A model generated the notes under the pieces. The model saw only the letters and a list, made by a program, of their open reading frames with translations. It was not told the origin of the DNA and made no database searches. 64,000 nucleotides of DNA from Elusimicrobium minutum Pei191 (GTDB lineage: Bacteria; Elusimicrobiota; Elusimicrobia; Elusimicrobiales; Elusimicrobiaceae): the NCBI RefSeq assembly GCF_000020145.1, contig NC_010644.1:930001-994000 (forward strand). The letters are read 5' to 3'. Shown one piece after another: positions 1 to 9,107 of the stretch. Positions within the stretch are counted from its first letter, which is position 1; every line of letters starts with the position of its first letter. Both the position numbers and the translations under genes were made by a program.

Positions 1-3000
1 AAGCGCCGGGGGCGTAATCATAATAAATGAACTGAGGTTTTTAAAAGCCATTGTTTTAAGCGTATTACCGCCGCCGCCGATAGCGTCAGTTAAAGGAGAC
101 AGGGTTGATCTGGTTAAAGCCGTTGACACGCCTATGAGGAAGGCGGAAACAGCTAAAGGAGCAAGGGAAAAATTCTCCCTGTTTTTATAGCTGATACTGT
201 TTGAACCGTTAAAACCGTAAGCAATAGGAATAACCAATGCGCCTGAAGCTATCCCCAAGCTGCTTTTAAGTACGTTAACCATGCCATATCTTCTTACAAA
301 AGGAGATATTACAGGTGAAATAAGAGAGGGTAAATAAGGCAAGGCAACGCTGATAGCGCCTAATTTTAAGCCTATCCAAGGGTCGCGTTCTCCCTCCGGT
401 ATGTTGTTATTGGCGTAAATATCGCTTAACGGTTTGATTAAACTTGTTGAGGCCGCGCTTAAACTTAAACCCGAAAGAACAAATAAGGTATTAATTTTGT
501 TTTTGCTTCCGGATAAGCTTATAGCTATATTTTTGTCAAGTAAATTTGCCTTACTCGCTATTTCCGTAAATTTGCCAAGCTGTTCCTTAGGTAAAGTAAC
601 GGAAAAATCACCTTTAAAAACTTTACCTTCAGGAGTTATAAGCATAGTTTCGTCTTTATGGGTTATCGCAAATTTAAAACCTTTAAGGTTTTGGTTGGCG
701 CTGATGGAAATACCGTTTAAAGGCAGTTCGTTGCTGCCGTTTTTTAAAACAACGGACAGTTCTTCGGTAAATTGTGTTTCTTTAGATGCCTGCACGGAAG
801 ATTTTATTTTGGTCCAAAGGCTTCTGCCGGGGACTGTGTAATCCGCGTTAACTTTTAATTTAAGCGCAGCGCCCGCTTCTCCGTTTGCGGAAAGGTGAGA
901 AGCCCTTAACAATGAAGGCACGCTTTCTTTATTAACCGTAATTTTAAAGAAAGAAGGATCAATACCTGTGTTATCACTGCGTACAAATCTTAAAAATTGC
1001 TGGTCGCTTCCCGCATTTTTATTTTCAATAATAATACTTGAAAGCTTATTGGTTTTTCTACCCAAAGCTCTGTCCGCGATATTTGTATTTTTTATAAAAG
1101 GAACCTTTTTAAGCCATGTGCCGGTAACGCCGGGAATAGCTTCCGTTAAAAACACTCTGACATTACCTATTTGCTTTTGGTCGGAACCTTTAAAAAGTAT
1201 AAGAGAGCGTTTTTTGCCTTTGGAAAAAAGAGTGTCAACCAGCTCGGCTCCGTATTTGCCGCTGGCAACTGAAGCCATACTGGCAACGGAACCGCTTAAC
1301 GCCTGTCCGGCCAGCATTGCGCGGCGGTCAAGAAATTTGGAAGTCGTAAAAAGTTTACCAGTTTCGCCGGCTAAAAGTTTATGTGAAAGTTTAGCGTCTT
1401 TACTAGGAGAAGAGAAAACTAAAGGGCGTTTTGACCTTGCCGCAGTAATAGTGTTAAATTCTTTTGCCGCGTTTCTTGACGCGTTTATAAAGTTCCTTTC
1501 AACATGCAAAAGATCGGCTAAATCTTTACGTGCCGAGGTATTTTTTAAGTTTTTACCGGCCAAGTAAGCTTCTAAATTTACGGCATTACGGGCCTGGGTA
1601 ATAGTTTCTGGGTTGACTATAACGCGCCCTGCCTGCACGTTAAAAACGGCGGCTTGAACAGCCTCTTGAGCCACGCTGGGAATTAATTCGCCGCTAACCG
1701 TTCTAGGGCCTATAAATTCCGGCGCCGTGCTCCCAAAATGTTTATAGTTACTAAAAACAGCAGGCTCAAGGCCTTGTTTTATCTTTTGCGAAGCTTTAGC
1801 AAAATAAGTAGGGTTTTTACGGTTCGCGAATGTTTTTTGGTATACGGCAAGATTCTCTCTAAGAAACGCCATTTTATTAGCGTTATTGCCTATACGGGCT
1901 AATTTCATTCCTCTGTAAGTTTGCTTGCCCAAACGGCCAATACCGCGCACGCCTTTAATGGCAAGCCTGCTTAAATCCCAAAAACACCATACCAAAAAAC
2001 CTATATTTAAACCCGTGCCTACATTGGCTATAATTTTTGCTTCCTGTACGCGCGATTCTTTCCTTTTTATATTATTTTGGTATTCTTTGGAATTATTATC
2101 TCTTATTACGGCGTTTCCATTAAGATATTTTTTTATGCTTTTTCCGAAAACAGAGTAAATGTCGGTATCTAAAACACTTTCTTCATGAACGGATAAATCG
2201 CCCATGCTTTGGTTAACTATAAAAAGAGCAAGCAATGCGTCTTTGGCAAGACCTTTTTGTTTAGCAAGAGCGTCAAAATTATACATCAGCCCTTCCGCAT
2301 TGGCTCTGGACCTGTTTTCATCGTCCTTAGTAACGGTCATACTTCTTCCCTGGGCTGTAAGATGATTGCCGGCGCGGTTATATTCCTGGGTATATTGGTT
2401 AGCCCCGCTTTTACCAGAAAGCAAAGCCCCTACTAAAAAGGGCTGTATACCGCTGCAGCGCAATTTTAATTCTTTATCAAAGTTAATTTTTACTTCCTGG
2501 AAAACCCTGCATTTTTCAACGCCGTATTTTCTAAGCAGGTTTAAACTTCCCTGGGTATTATCTTCAGCTAAAATAAAAGCCACATCCGTCCAGGCGTTGT
2601 TGATTCTTCCCGATTCGTTATATTTGGCGTATTGGCTTATTTCGCCTAAATATTTACCGTGTCTGTTATTAAATTCTTTAGCCATCAGTTCAAAGTCAAA
2701 AATATCAAATTCGCTTATACGGTTTTCTCTTTCAAAAGCGCTGTTAAGATAGCCGCCAACCGTTCCATAACTTTTCATATTAACAAGCGCGCTGATAGAA
2801 GTTATAAGTATTCTTGTATAATCAGCGTGCTTCTCATGTTTTTCTAAAAATTCGACTATCGGGTAACCGTCTTCGGAATATTGCCCCAAAATGCCAAGTC
2901 CCGATATAGCGTTAATCTCAAGATCGCACTGCCCTTCCTTTTCACATTTTTCGCCCGGGTTTTCAAGAACATATTTATAAATTCTCATTAAATGCGTTTT

Positions 3001-3873
3001 ATCGGCTTTTGTAAAAAGCTCATTATCTTCATGGCTTACAGTGAGCAGGGCGGGTGTAACCTCTAACAAAGAAGGCAGCACCGCTTCAGGCTTTCTTTTA
3101 TAAAGGTCCATGATTTCCGCGGCGAGTATTTTTAATTCTTCCATTACCGCCTGGTCTACCTTGGCGTCGCTGGCCTGCTGCTGCTGTTTTATAGCGGCGA
3201 TTTCCTCTTCATATCTCTTTTGGATATTTTGGCGGGTAAGCTCCTCTTCTTTTCTCTTTTTAAGTTCACTTAATGCTTCTTCTTTCCATTGTTTAAGTTC
3301 GCTTTCTGTTTTTTGTGTCCAAATAAGAATCTGTGTTTGCGGAAATTCTTTGCTTGCAAAACCGGCGGCTGACTGCCTGATCTGCTTTAACTGCATGTTA
3401 TAATTTTTGTTTATAGCGGAAATGATAAGCCTTTCCTGTTCTTCGACCGCTTTGGTAAAATCCGCAGTAAATTTTTTAATTGTGGGCAGTTCTTCTTTTT
3501 GGAAAATTATATATTTAATTTCTTCAGCTCTTCTATAAACGGAATCTTCCTGCAATCTTTTTTCATATTTAATTGCATCAAGATAGTTCATCTTAGCGAC
3601 TTGGGCGTTTACATTTCTTATTCTTAAAGAGGAAGGAACAAAACGGTTATATTTTAAAACCTGTTCCATCTTTTTTTGCTGGTCCGCCGGGTCAGAATAA
3701 ATTTCTTTGAGTCTTTTATCTCCCATACGGGCGTTATCAACTTTCTGTTTGCTTAATGAAGGACGGGATTGGGTTTCGGTTTTAGAAGCGCTTTGTGCAA
3801 AAATATCAGCATTACAATTGAAAAGAATTGCAATTATTAATGTTTTAGATATAATTCTGTTAAGCAGCTTCAT
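1..3873 (-). CDS. Giant exported protein, coiled coil and HEAT-like N-terminus, multi-membrane C-terminus (cut by window edge)
   Basis: An uninterrupted reading frame runs from an ATG at 3873 off the left edge, giving at least 1291 residues. An SD-like AGGGAGAG lies just before the ATG. Residues 1-27 form a signal peptide ending near DIFAQS. Residues 80-250 are Lys/Glu/Gln-rich and probably coiled coil. Residues 270-420 show HEAT-like helical repeats (for example EINAISGLGILGQ). A long soluble middle follows. From about residue 1135 come hydrophobic segments (TLFVLSGLSLSAAST, GAISVALPYLPSLISPVIS, LAPLAVSAFLIGVSTAL) resembling part of an MFS-type transporter, which is an inference from composition. 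The C-terminus is outside the window. It shares an upstream motif with the genes starting at 16387 and 48728. Function unknown. Confidence 0.85.
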   Translation of the reverse strand, partial: MKLLNRIISKTLIIAILFNCNADIFAQSASKTETQSRPSLSKQKVDNARMGDKRLKEIYSDPADQQKKMEQVLKYNRFVPSSLRIRNVNAQVAKMNYLDAIKYEKRLQEDSVYRRAEEIKYIIFQKEELPTIKKFTADFTKAVEEQERLIISAINKNYNMQLKQIRQSAAGFASKEFPQTQILIWTQKTESELKQWKEEALSELKKRKEEELTRQNIQKRYEEEIAAIKQQQQASDAKVDQAVMEELKILAAEIMDLYKRKPEAVLPSLLEVTPALLTVSHEDNELFTKADKTHLMRIYKYVLENPGEKCEKEGQCDLEINAISGLGILGQYSEDGYPIVEFLEKHEKHADYTRILITSISALVNMKSYGTVGGYLNSAFERENRISEFDIFDFELMAKEFNNRHGKYLGEISQYAKYNESGRINNAWTDVAFILAEDNTQGSLNLLRKYGVEKCRVFQEVKINFDKELKLRCSGIQPFLVGALLSGKSGANQYTQEYNRAGNHLTAQGRSMTVTKDDENRSRANAEGLMYNFDALAKQKGLAKDALLALFIVNQSMGDLSVHEESVLDTDIYSVFGKSIKKYLNGNAVIRDNNSKEYQNNIKRKESRVQEAKIIANVGTGLNIGFLVWCFWDLSRLAIKGVRGIGRLGKQTYRGMKLARIGNNANKMAFLRENLAVYQKTFANRKNPTYFAKASQKIKQGLEPAVFSNYKHFGSTAPEFIGPRTVSGELIPSVAQEAVQAAVFNVQAGRVIVNPETITQARNAVNLEAYLAGKNLKNTSARKDLADLLHVERNFINASRNAAKEFNTITAARSKRPLVFSSPSKDAKLSHKLLAGETGKLFTTSKFLDRRAMLAGQALSGSVASMASVASGKYGAELVDTLFSKGKKRSLILFKGSDQKQIGNVRVFLTEAIPGVTGTWLKKVPFIKNTNIADRALGRKTNKLSSIIIENKNAGSDQQFLRFVRSDNTGIDPSFFKITVNKESVPSLLRASHLSANGEAGAALKLKVNADYTVPGRSLWTKIKSSVQASKETQFTEELSVVLKNGSNELPLNGISISANQNLKGFKFAITHKDETMLITPEGKVFKGDFSVTLPKEQLGKFTEIASKANLLDKNIAISLSGSKNKINTLFVLSGLSLSAASTSLIKPLSDIYANNNIPEGERDPWIGLKLGAISVALPYLPSLISPVISPFVRRYGMVNVLKSSLGIASGALVIPIAYGFNGSNSISYKNRENFSLAPLAVSAFLIGVSTALTRSTLSPLTDAIGGGGNTLKTMAFKNLSSFIMITPPAL

Positions 3874-3964
3874 AAACTCTCCCTTTCATATTTAGTTATT
3901 ATACTTACTGTATTGCTTTTTTCTCTTTTCTTACTTTGAGTTTAACAGAAAACATCTTATTATG

Positions 3965-3985
3965 CCAGGGCCAAAAGACCCAAAT
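3965..3985 (-). promoter_or_regulatory. Shared upstream motif, copy 1
   Basis: In the orientation of the downstream gene this reads ATTTGGGTCTTTTGGCCCTGG, about 92 bases before the ATG at 3873. Related copies occur before two other exported-protein genes (16446-16465 with 16472-16488, and 48677-48694). The role is unknown; it could be an activator site or an RNA leader element. Confidence 0.45.
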
Positions 3986-4028
3986 GAAATCTAGGTCCTT
4001 TTTTTAAAAAAATAACTATTTGTAACTA

Positions 4029-5540
4029 TTGAACAAAAAGACAATATTAAAAGCCGTTAATATTTTTTATAATAAAAACATGATATATTTTTCAGCTTTG
4101 GCACAGCATTTAAACAACATGCCTTATGCGGTCATATTTATTTTATACGCCGCGTATACGATGCTTCTTATAATCCACATAATTTTAAACAAAGAAGACG
4201 TTAAAGCCGCCGCCGGCTGGATAGGCCTTGTAATACTTTCGCCTTTATTAGGGGGGCTTATCTATATCGTTTTGGGTATAAACAGAATAAAAAGAAAAGC
4301 CCACCGCATGAAGCAGATTACTTACAAAAAAAATATTTCCACTATAAAAAAGAAAATACCGCCTGAAATCGCCGCCAAGCTCACTCCGGAGAATATCAGC
4401 TTTATAAATTTAAGCATGCATATACATGAAAATCTGCCCGTACTTGGAAACAGTGTTGAGCCTCTTATTAACGGCGAGCAGGCTTACCCTGTGATGATTG
4501 ATTTAATTAAAAACGCTAAAAAAGAGGTTTTGCTTGAAAGCTATATTTTTGATTATGACTCCCTTTTTGAACAGTTTTTTGCGGCGTTTAAGCAGGCTTC
4601 CGCAAACGGCGCTAAAATAAAAGTGCTTATTGACGCCATAGGCGTAGGAACGGCAAGATACAAAATGCAAAAAAGATTACGAGAAATAAAAAATCTTGAA
4701 ACAGGCATATTTCTTCCCCCTAAATTTATTGTTTCTTTGCCGTTTGTAAACCTGCGCAACCACCGTAAAATGCTTATTGCGGACGGGAAAACAGCGGTGT
4801 TCGGCGGCATGAATATAACAAAAAACTCTTTGGTAAAAACAGCTCCTTCAAAAAATGCAGTACAGGATATAACTTTTAAAATAGAAGGCGGCGTTATAAA
4901 ACAGCTTTCCGCCCTTTTTGAGGCGGACTGGCATTTTGCCTCAAAAAAACATTTTACACCCGTTGAACACGCCCCGGAAGTAAAAGACGTTAAATCAATA
5001 TGCCGTCTTATATCAGACGGGCCTGACCAAAGTTACAGTAAAATAGAAACCCTTGTTACGGCTATGCTGGGGCAGGCAAAACATAAGATTGATATTATAA
5101 CGCCGTATTTTCTGCCTAATGAAACTGTTTTAACCGCCATTGAAATAGCCTCAATGAAAAACGTGGAAGTAAATGTAATAATTCCCAAAAAAACAGATAT
5201 CCCCGGTATGGACTACGCCATGTCGGCAAATTATGAAAGACTTTTAAGCCGCAACGTTAACATTTATTTAAATCCCATGCCTTTTGACCACAGCAAGGCT
5301 TGTGTTATTGACGGCGCATGGACGTTAATAGGCTCGGCCAATTGGGATGAGCGCAGCTTTAAACTTAACTTTGAGTCCTGCGTAGAGTGTGTTTCAAAAG
5401 ATATAGCCGCGGAAGTTGAAAAGTATATTAATTCCAAAAAAAGAATATCAAAAAAACAAATGTTTAAAACTTACGCTAAAATGAGTTTGCATAAAAGAAT
5501 ACGTAACAATATTTTCAGGCTTCTTACTCCTTACTATTAA
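4029..5540 (+). CDS. cls: Cardiolipin synthase (phospholipase D family)
   Basis: Probably condenses two phosphatidylglycerols to cardiolipin at the inner membrane. Two HKD motifs are visible, NHRKMLIADG near residue 240 and DHSKACVIDG near residue 420, the latter followed by GSANWDERS as in bacterial Cls. Two hydrophobic segments at residues 30-90 anchor the enzyme. Length of about 500 residues fits the family. The start is uncertain: 4029 is a TTG, with ATGs at 4080 and 4119 that keep the first membrane segment, and none has a good SD. The gene stands alone and ends in a strong bidirectional terminator shared with the convergent osmC-like gene. Confidence 0.9.
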   Translation: MNKKTILKAVNIFYNKNMIYFSALAQHLNNMPYAVIFILYAAYTMLLIIHIILNKEDVKAAAGWIGLVILSPLLGGLIYIVLGINRIKRKAHRMKQITYKKNISTIKKKIPPEIAAKLTPENISFINLSMHIHENLPVLGNSVEPLINGEQAYPVMIDLIKNAKKEVLLESYIFDYDSLFEQFFAAFKQASANGAKIKVLIDAIGVGTARYKMQKRLREIKNLETGIFLPPKFIVSLPFVNLRNHRKMLIADGKTAVFGGMNITKNSLVKTAPSKNAVQDITFKIEGGVIKQLSALFEADWHFASKKHFTPVEHAPEVKDVKSICRLISDGPDQSYSKIETLVTAMLGQAKHKIDIITPYFLPNETVLTAIEIASMKNVEVNVIIPKKTDIPGMDYAMSANYERLLSRNVNIYLNPMPFDHSKACVIDGAWTLIGSANWDERSFKLNFESCVECVSKDIAAEVEKYINSKKRISKKQMFKTYAKMSLHKRIRNNIFRLLTPYY

Positions 5541-5543
5541 AAA

Positions 5544-5570
5544 AAACCGCTCTTTCGAGCGGTTTTTTTT
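5544..5570. terminator. Bidirectional intrinsic terminator
   Basis: GC-rich stem (CCGCTC / GAGCGG) flanked by an A-run and a T-run between the convergent cls and OsmC-family genes. Confidence 0.85.
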
Positions 5571-5967
5571 ATTTAATATTTACTTCAACTTTTATATCGG
5601 GGTGAATGCTGTTATGCACCGGGCAGGTATGTATTACTTTGGAATACATTTCCATCTTTTCTTTAGAAATGCCTTCGGGAAAAATAATATCTATAATAAA
5701 CTTGCCTATACGCCTGGGGTTGCTTTCCATAATTTTTTCAATTTCTATTTTGGCGCCTTTAAGGCTGTCGCCCCTGGATTCGGCCATTTTACCCATTATC
5801 GTAACTATGCAGGCGGCTAAAGAAGCGGTAAAGATATCCGTTGCGGAAAACTTTCTGCCCTTGCCGCCGTTATCTAAAGGCAAATCCGTAAAAATTTTTT
5901 CGCCTACCTCGGGGTAAAAACTTTCAGCCTCTCCGTCGCCCAAATAAGTTGTTACTATTTTTGACAT
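5569..5967 (-). CDS. OsmC/Ohr family protein
   Basis: A 132-residue member of the OsmC superfamily, whose members reduce organic hydroperoxides through a Cys pair. Two cysteines sit in family positions: AACIVTIMG near residue 54 and HTCPVHNS near residue 115. The start follows a strong SD (AAGGAGGGA). It lies 10 bases downstream of crcB on the same strand, so the two are probably cotranscribed. Whether it is a true peroxidase, or an uncharacterised YhfA-like OsmC protein, cannot be settled from sequence alone. Confidence 0.88.
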   Translation of the reverse strand: MSKIVTTYLGDGEAESFYPEVGEKIFTDLPLDNGGKGRKFSATDIFTASLAACIVTIMGKMAESRGDSLKGAKIEIEKIMESNPRRIGKFIIDIIFPEGISKEKMEMYSKVIHTCPVHNSIHPDIKVEVNIK

Positions 5968-5977
5968 AAATCCCTCC

Positions 5978-6355
5978 TTACAAAATTATTTTAGCGGCCT
6001 CAAATCCGCAAAAAACACCAACTAAACAAAGCAGCACGTTTAAAAGCACATTTAATGAAGCAAAAATAAATTGCCCGTTATTATAAAGGAGCAAAGTTTC
6101 ATTAGAAAAAGTGGAAAACGTGGTAAACCCGCCCAATACGCCCACCATTACAAAAAGCCTTCCGTAAGGATTAGCGCTAAAGGGCTGTGATAAAAAACCT
6201 ATCATAAAAGAGCCTAAAACATTAACGGCAAGCGTCGCGTACGGGAACCCGTGTTTTAAGGAAGCCGAAGCCAATACAACCGCCATAAGATAACGCATAA
6301 CAGAGCCTACAAAACCGCCTGCGCCTACAATAAAAAATTCTTTTAGCAATGTCAT
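5978..6355 (-). CDS. crcB: Fluoride ion channel CrcB/Fluc
   Basis: Exports fluoride across the inner membrane as a dual-topology dimer. The 125 residues form four hydrophobic segments and carry family hallmarks: GAGGFVGSVMRY near the N-terminus, AVNVLGSF near residue 44, and the filter motif GGFTTFSTFSNE near residue 75. It precedes the OsmC-family gene in a two-gene unit and diverges from the terminase genes. I looked for a fluoride riboswitch in the 85-base upstream gap and did not find its conserved core. Confidence 0.93.
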   Translation of the reverse strand: MTLLKEFFIVGAGGFVGSVMRYLMAVVLASASLKHGFPYATLAVNVLGSFMIGFLSQPFSANPYGRLFVMVGVLGGFTTFSTFSNETLLLYNNGQFIFASLNVLLNVLLCLVGVFCGFEAAKIIL

Positions 6356-6373
6356 ATTTTCATTTTACCAAAT

Positions 6374-6403
6374 TTGACTTTATCACCGCCGCTGTGCTAT
6401 ATT
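6374..6403 (+). promoter_or_regulatory. Sigma-70-type promoter for the terminase pair
   Basis: TTGACT (6374-6379), 18-base spacer, TATATT (6398-6403), about 40 bases before the ATG at 6444. A small hairpin (ATAAAAT / ATTTTAT) lies between the promoter and the start codon. Confidence 0.6.
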
Positions 6404-6443
6404 ATTGCAGGGAGCCGTCATAAAATCAAATATTTTATGAGTT

Positions 6444-6815
6444 ATGACACAAAACAAAAATGACGCAAATTTAAACCGAGATGTAAAAATCAATTTTCTA
6501 ACACACCTTCAAAACGCTTTAAATATAGAAGCAGCCCTTGAACTTACCGGCCTTCAGGCGATAAAGCTTTTTTCCTTTCTTCAAAAAGATAAAGTTTTCG
6601 CACGCAGGTTTGACCAAATTATAAACCTGAAACTTGAAATAGCTTTTTTAGACTCGGCCTTGAAAACAAAATCCCCGACCATACTTTCTTTTGCTTTAAC
6701 AAACCGCCTGGGCGAGAAATACAATAAAACCAAAACGCCCCCAAACAGCGCCGCCCCGCTGCCACAGATTGTTTTTACGGACATTGACGCAGATGAAACA
6801 GAAAAACCTAATTAA
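6444..6815 (+). CDS. Small terminase subunit-like protein
   Basis: A 123-residue protein directly upstream of, and overlapping, a large terminase gene. The N-terminal half is helical and has a helix-turn-helix-like segment around residues 25-60 (ALELTGLQAIKLFSFLQKD), as expected for a DNA-recognising TerS. The C-terminus is Pro/Asp-rich. I assign the role mainly from position and size, because sequence similarity among small terminases is poor. No portal, capsid or tail gene follows. ATG at 6444 has no convincing SD. Confidence 0.6.
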   Translation: MTQNKNDANLNRDVKINFLTHLQNALNIEAALELTGLQAIKLFSFLQKDKVFARRFDQIINLKLEIAFLDSALKTKSPTILSFALTNRLGEKYNKTKTPPNSAAPLPQIVFTDIDADETEKPN

Positions 6816-7986
6816 ACCCAAAATAGGACCTGTCTTTAAATTAAATAATAAAGCGGGCAAAAGAACCGTTATAAACGTGGGCGGGGCAAGAAGCGGCAAA
6901 AGCCACGCCGTGGCGCAGCTTTTAATAATGCGCGCTTTAAACCTGCAGGGTATTAACGTGGGTATAACGCGCAAAACAATGCCCGCTTTAAAAATGACGG
7001 CGGCGCGGCTTGTAACGGACCTTCTTAAAGAATATGGCCTTTACTCCGAAAAAAACCATAATAAAATGGAGCATTATTATAATTTGGGTAAAAGCAGAAT
7101 ACAGTTTTTTTCTTTAGATAACCCGGAGAAGATAAAATCAGCTGAGTTTAACTATATTTGGATGGAGGAGGCAACGGAATTTACGTATGAGGACTACGTT
7201 ACCCTTCTTACCCGTCTTTCCGCTCCCATAAAAGAGCCTTACAAAAACCAAATATTTTTAACGTTAAACCCTTCGGACTCAAATTCTTGGATAGCAAAAA
7301 AACTGCTTTCAGCACAAAACACGCAAATTATAAAAAGTTCTTATAAGGACAATCCTTTTTTAAGCAAAGATTATATTAACACTTTGCTGGGTTTAAAAGA
7401 TATTGACGAGAATTATTACCGTGTTTTCGCTTTGGGCCAATGGGGCGCTAACAAAAATATTGTTTATGACAACTATACTTTTGTTGACGAAATAAAAAAC
7501 ACGGACAATGTTATCTGGGGTCTTGATTTCGGGTTTAACAACCCGTCTGCGCTTGTTAAACTTTATATATCGGACGAAGGTGTTTACACCGAGGAAAAAC
7601 TTTACAAAAGTGGACTTACAAACAGCGCGCTTATAAAAAATTTAGCAGAAATTATACCCCCCTCACAAAGGCACGAAAGTATTTACGCCGACGCGGCCGA
7701 GCCTGCCCGCATAGCCGAAATAAGTGAAGCCGGTTTTAACATACACCCGGCTTTGAAAGATGTAAAAGCGGGTATTTTAAGCGTAAAAACCAAAAAACTT
7801 TTTATAAACAAAAACTCATCAAATCTTATAAAAGAGATTCAAGGTTACTGCTGGAAAACGGACTTAAACGGCAATGCGCTTGAAGAAGCGGTTAAATTTA
7901 ACGACCACGCGCTTGACGCCTTACGTTACGCTTTGCACACTCATTTTTTTATATCTGGAAAGAAACCCGATGTAAGTTTTTTTTAA
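6793..7986 (+). CDS. Phage terminase large subunit (PBSX/Terminase_3 type)
   Basis: The DNA-packaging motor: N-terminal ATPase and C-terminal RNase H-like nuclease. Walker A is GGARSGKSHA (Lys near 36). Walker B is FNYIWMEEATE near residue 125. Nuclease acidic motifs are WGLDFGFNN near 237, YADAAEPA near 295 and FNDHALDALRYALH near 368. Full length at 397 residues with no disruption. ATG 6793 overlaps the small-subunit gene by 23 bases; a TTG at 6769 is an alternative start. A terminator follows at once and the next gene is an unrelated permease on the other strand, so the pair stands without other phage genes. Confidence 0.9.
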   Translation: MKQKNLIKPKIGPVFKLNNKAGKRTVINVGGARSGKSHAVAQLLIMRALNLQGINVGITRKTMPALKMTAARLVTDLLKEYGLYSEKNHNKMEHYYNLGKSRIQFFSLDNPEKIKSAEFNYIWMEEATEFTYEDYVTLLTRLSAPIKEPYKNQIFLTLNPSDSNSWIAKKLLSAQNTQIIKSSYKDNPFLSKDYINTLLGLKDIDENYYRVFALGQWGANKNIVYDNYTFVDEIKNTDNVIWGLDFGFNNPSALVKLYISDEGVYTEEKLYKSGLTNSALIKNLAEIIPPSQRHESIYADAAEPARIAEISEAGFNIHPALKDVKAGILSVKTKKLFINKNSSNLIKEIQGYCWKTDLNGNALEEAVKFNDHALDALRYALHTHFFISGKKPDVSFF

Positions 7987-7989
7987 CAT

Positions 7990-8023
7990 TAAAAAAGCCG
8001 CCTTTTAAAAGGCGGCTTTTTTG
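7990..8023. terminator. Bidirectional intrinsic terminator
   Basis: Perfect stem AAAAAGCCGCCTTTT / AAAAGGCGGCTTTTT between the convergent terminase and permease genes. Confidence 0.88.
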
Positions 8024-8028
8024 GTATT

Positions 8029-8979
8029 TTAACTTATAAGATAAGGCGAAACGAAGTTTAGGAAATAGCCCATTATAATAATTCCCACAATAATAGTGGC
8101 GAAAAACGCCCCTAAAAGTTTTAACTTCATCACGCTTCTTAAAAGCACGGCTTCGGGCAGACTCATTGCCGACACGGACATTAAAAACGCTATTGTAGTT
8201 CCTAACGGTATAGGTTTGCTAAACATAACAACAGCTATGGGCACAACGCCCGCGCAACTGCCGTAAACCGGCGCGCCTAAAAGCGTTACTAAAGGCACGC
8301 TCAATATCCCCCCAAAATTAGCCACTTTAAGCACAGTGGTATCAGGCACATAGTTATGTATAACAGCGCCTAAAGCCACACCGGCCAAAATCCATAACCA
8401 AAGTTTTTTTACAATATCTTTTCCTTCATTAAGGCCGAATTTGGCGCGCGCTTTAAACGAGTCAAAAACTTCCTCCTCAATATCGCCGCCATGGATGTGT
8501 TCTTCTATATATTTGGCCATGCCGATGCGTTCTAAAAACATACCGCCCAGCATACCCACGGTTATACCGCCTATAATATAAACAGCCACTATTTTAAAAC
8601 CGAAATAAGAAGGCATTAAAGCAACAAGATACTCATTAACAAGCGGCGACACTACTAAAAAACATATAGAAGCCGCGAATGGGATTCTCATTCTCACAAG
8701 GCTTAAAAATATTGGAACTGACGAACACGAACAAAAAGGCGTAAAAATAGCAAATAAAGAAGCAAAAAAACAGCTTATAAATTTATTTTTACTGCCCAAA
8801 TATTTCTCCATTCTTTGGCGGTTAAAATAGGTTCTTAACACGCCTATAGCGGAAATCATTACAAACAGCATAAGCATTATTTTTACGCTGTCGTTTATAA
8901 AAAATACAACCGAAGCACCCAATCTGGCGGAAGGGTCTAAACCCATAAGCTCAACAATTTTAATAGCTAATGTTTCCAT
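8029..8979 (-). CDS. Permease, DUF318/ArsP-like (SO_0444-type metal efflux)
   Basis: A 316-residue inner-membrane protein with about eight hydrophobic segments and the family signature TPFCSCSSVPIF near residue 80, paired with GAPVYGSCAGVVP near residue 238. Members of this family export arsenicals or soft metals (Cu/Zn). A hydrophilic loop near residues 155-185 contains HIHGG. It is the last gene of an operon with an ArsR regulator and a tiny Cys-triplet peptide, which supports a metal or metalloid efflux role. Which substrate is not clear from sequence. Confidence 0.85.
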   Translation of the reverse strand: METLAIKIVELMGLDPSARLGASVVFFINDSVKIMLMLFVMISAIGVLRTYFNRQRMEKYLGSKNKFISCFFASLFAIFTPFCSCSSVPIFLSLVRMRIPFAASICFLVVSPLVNEYLVALMPSYFGFKIVAVYIIGGITVGMLGGMFLERIGMAKYIEEHIHGGDIEEEVFDSFKARAKFGLNEGKDIVKKLWLWILAGVALGAVIHNYVPDTTVLKVANFGGILSVPLVTLLGAPVYGSCAGVVPIAVVMFSKPIPLGTTIAFLMSVSAMSLPEAVLLRSVMKLKLLGAFFATIIVGIIIMGYFLNFVSPYLIS

Positions 8980-8987
8980 GTTTTCCC

Positions 8988-9086
8988 CTATCTATCCTTA
9001 CTTTCTTTGGCTTGGCAGCAGCATTTTTTTTCTTTCGATTTTTTATCAAAATACGACTCTATTTTTTTTAATAAGTCATCAAGCAT
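8988..9086 (-). CDS. Small Cys-triplet peptide (32 aa)
   Basis: A 32-residue ORF between arsR and the permease, with a strong SD (AAGGAGAG) before its ATG. It starts MLDDLLKKIESYF, which looks like an amphipathic helix, then a Lys-rich stretch, then KKCCCQAK. Three adjacent Cys suggest soft-metal binding or delivery to the permease (inference). It is 21 bases after arsR and 8 before the permease. Too short for usual gene calling, but its ribosome site and position argue that it is translated. Confidence 0.6.
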   Translation of the reverse strand: MLDDLLKKIESYFDKKSKEKKCCCQAKESKDR

Positions 9087-9107
9087 AACTCTCTCCTTAA
9101 AAGCACA

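Noticed and set aside
6356-6443. Possible fluoride riboswitch before crcB
   Set aside because: The conserved GGNGATGG / TAACCGCC-type core is absent on the minus strand; the gap instead holds the plus-strand terminase promoter.
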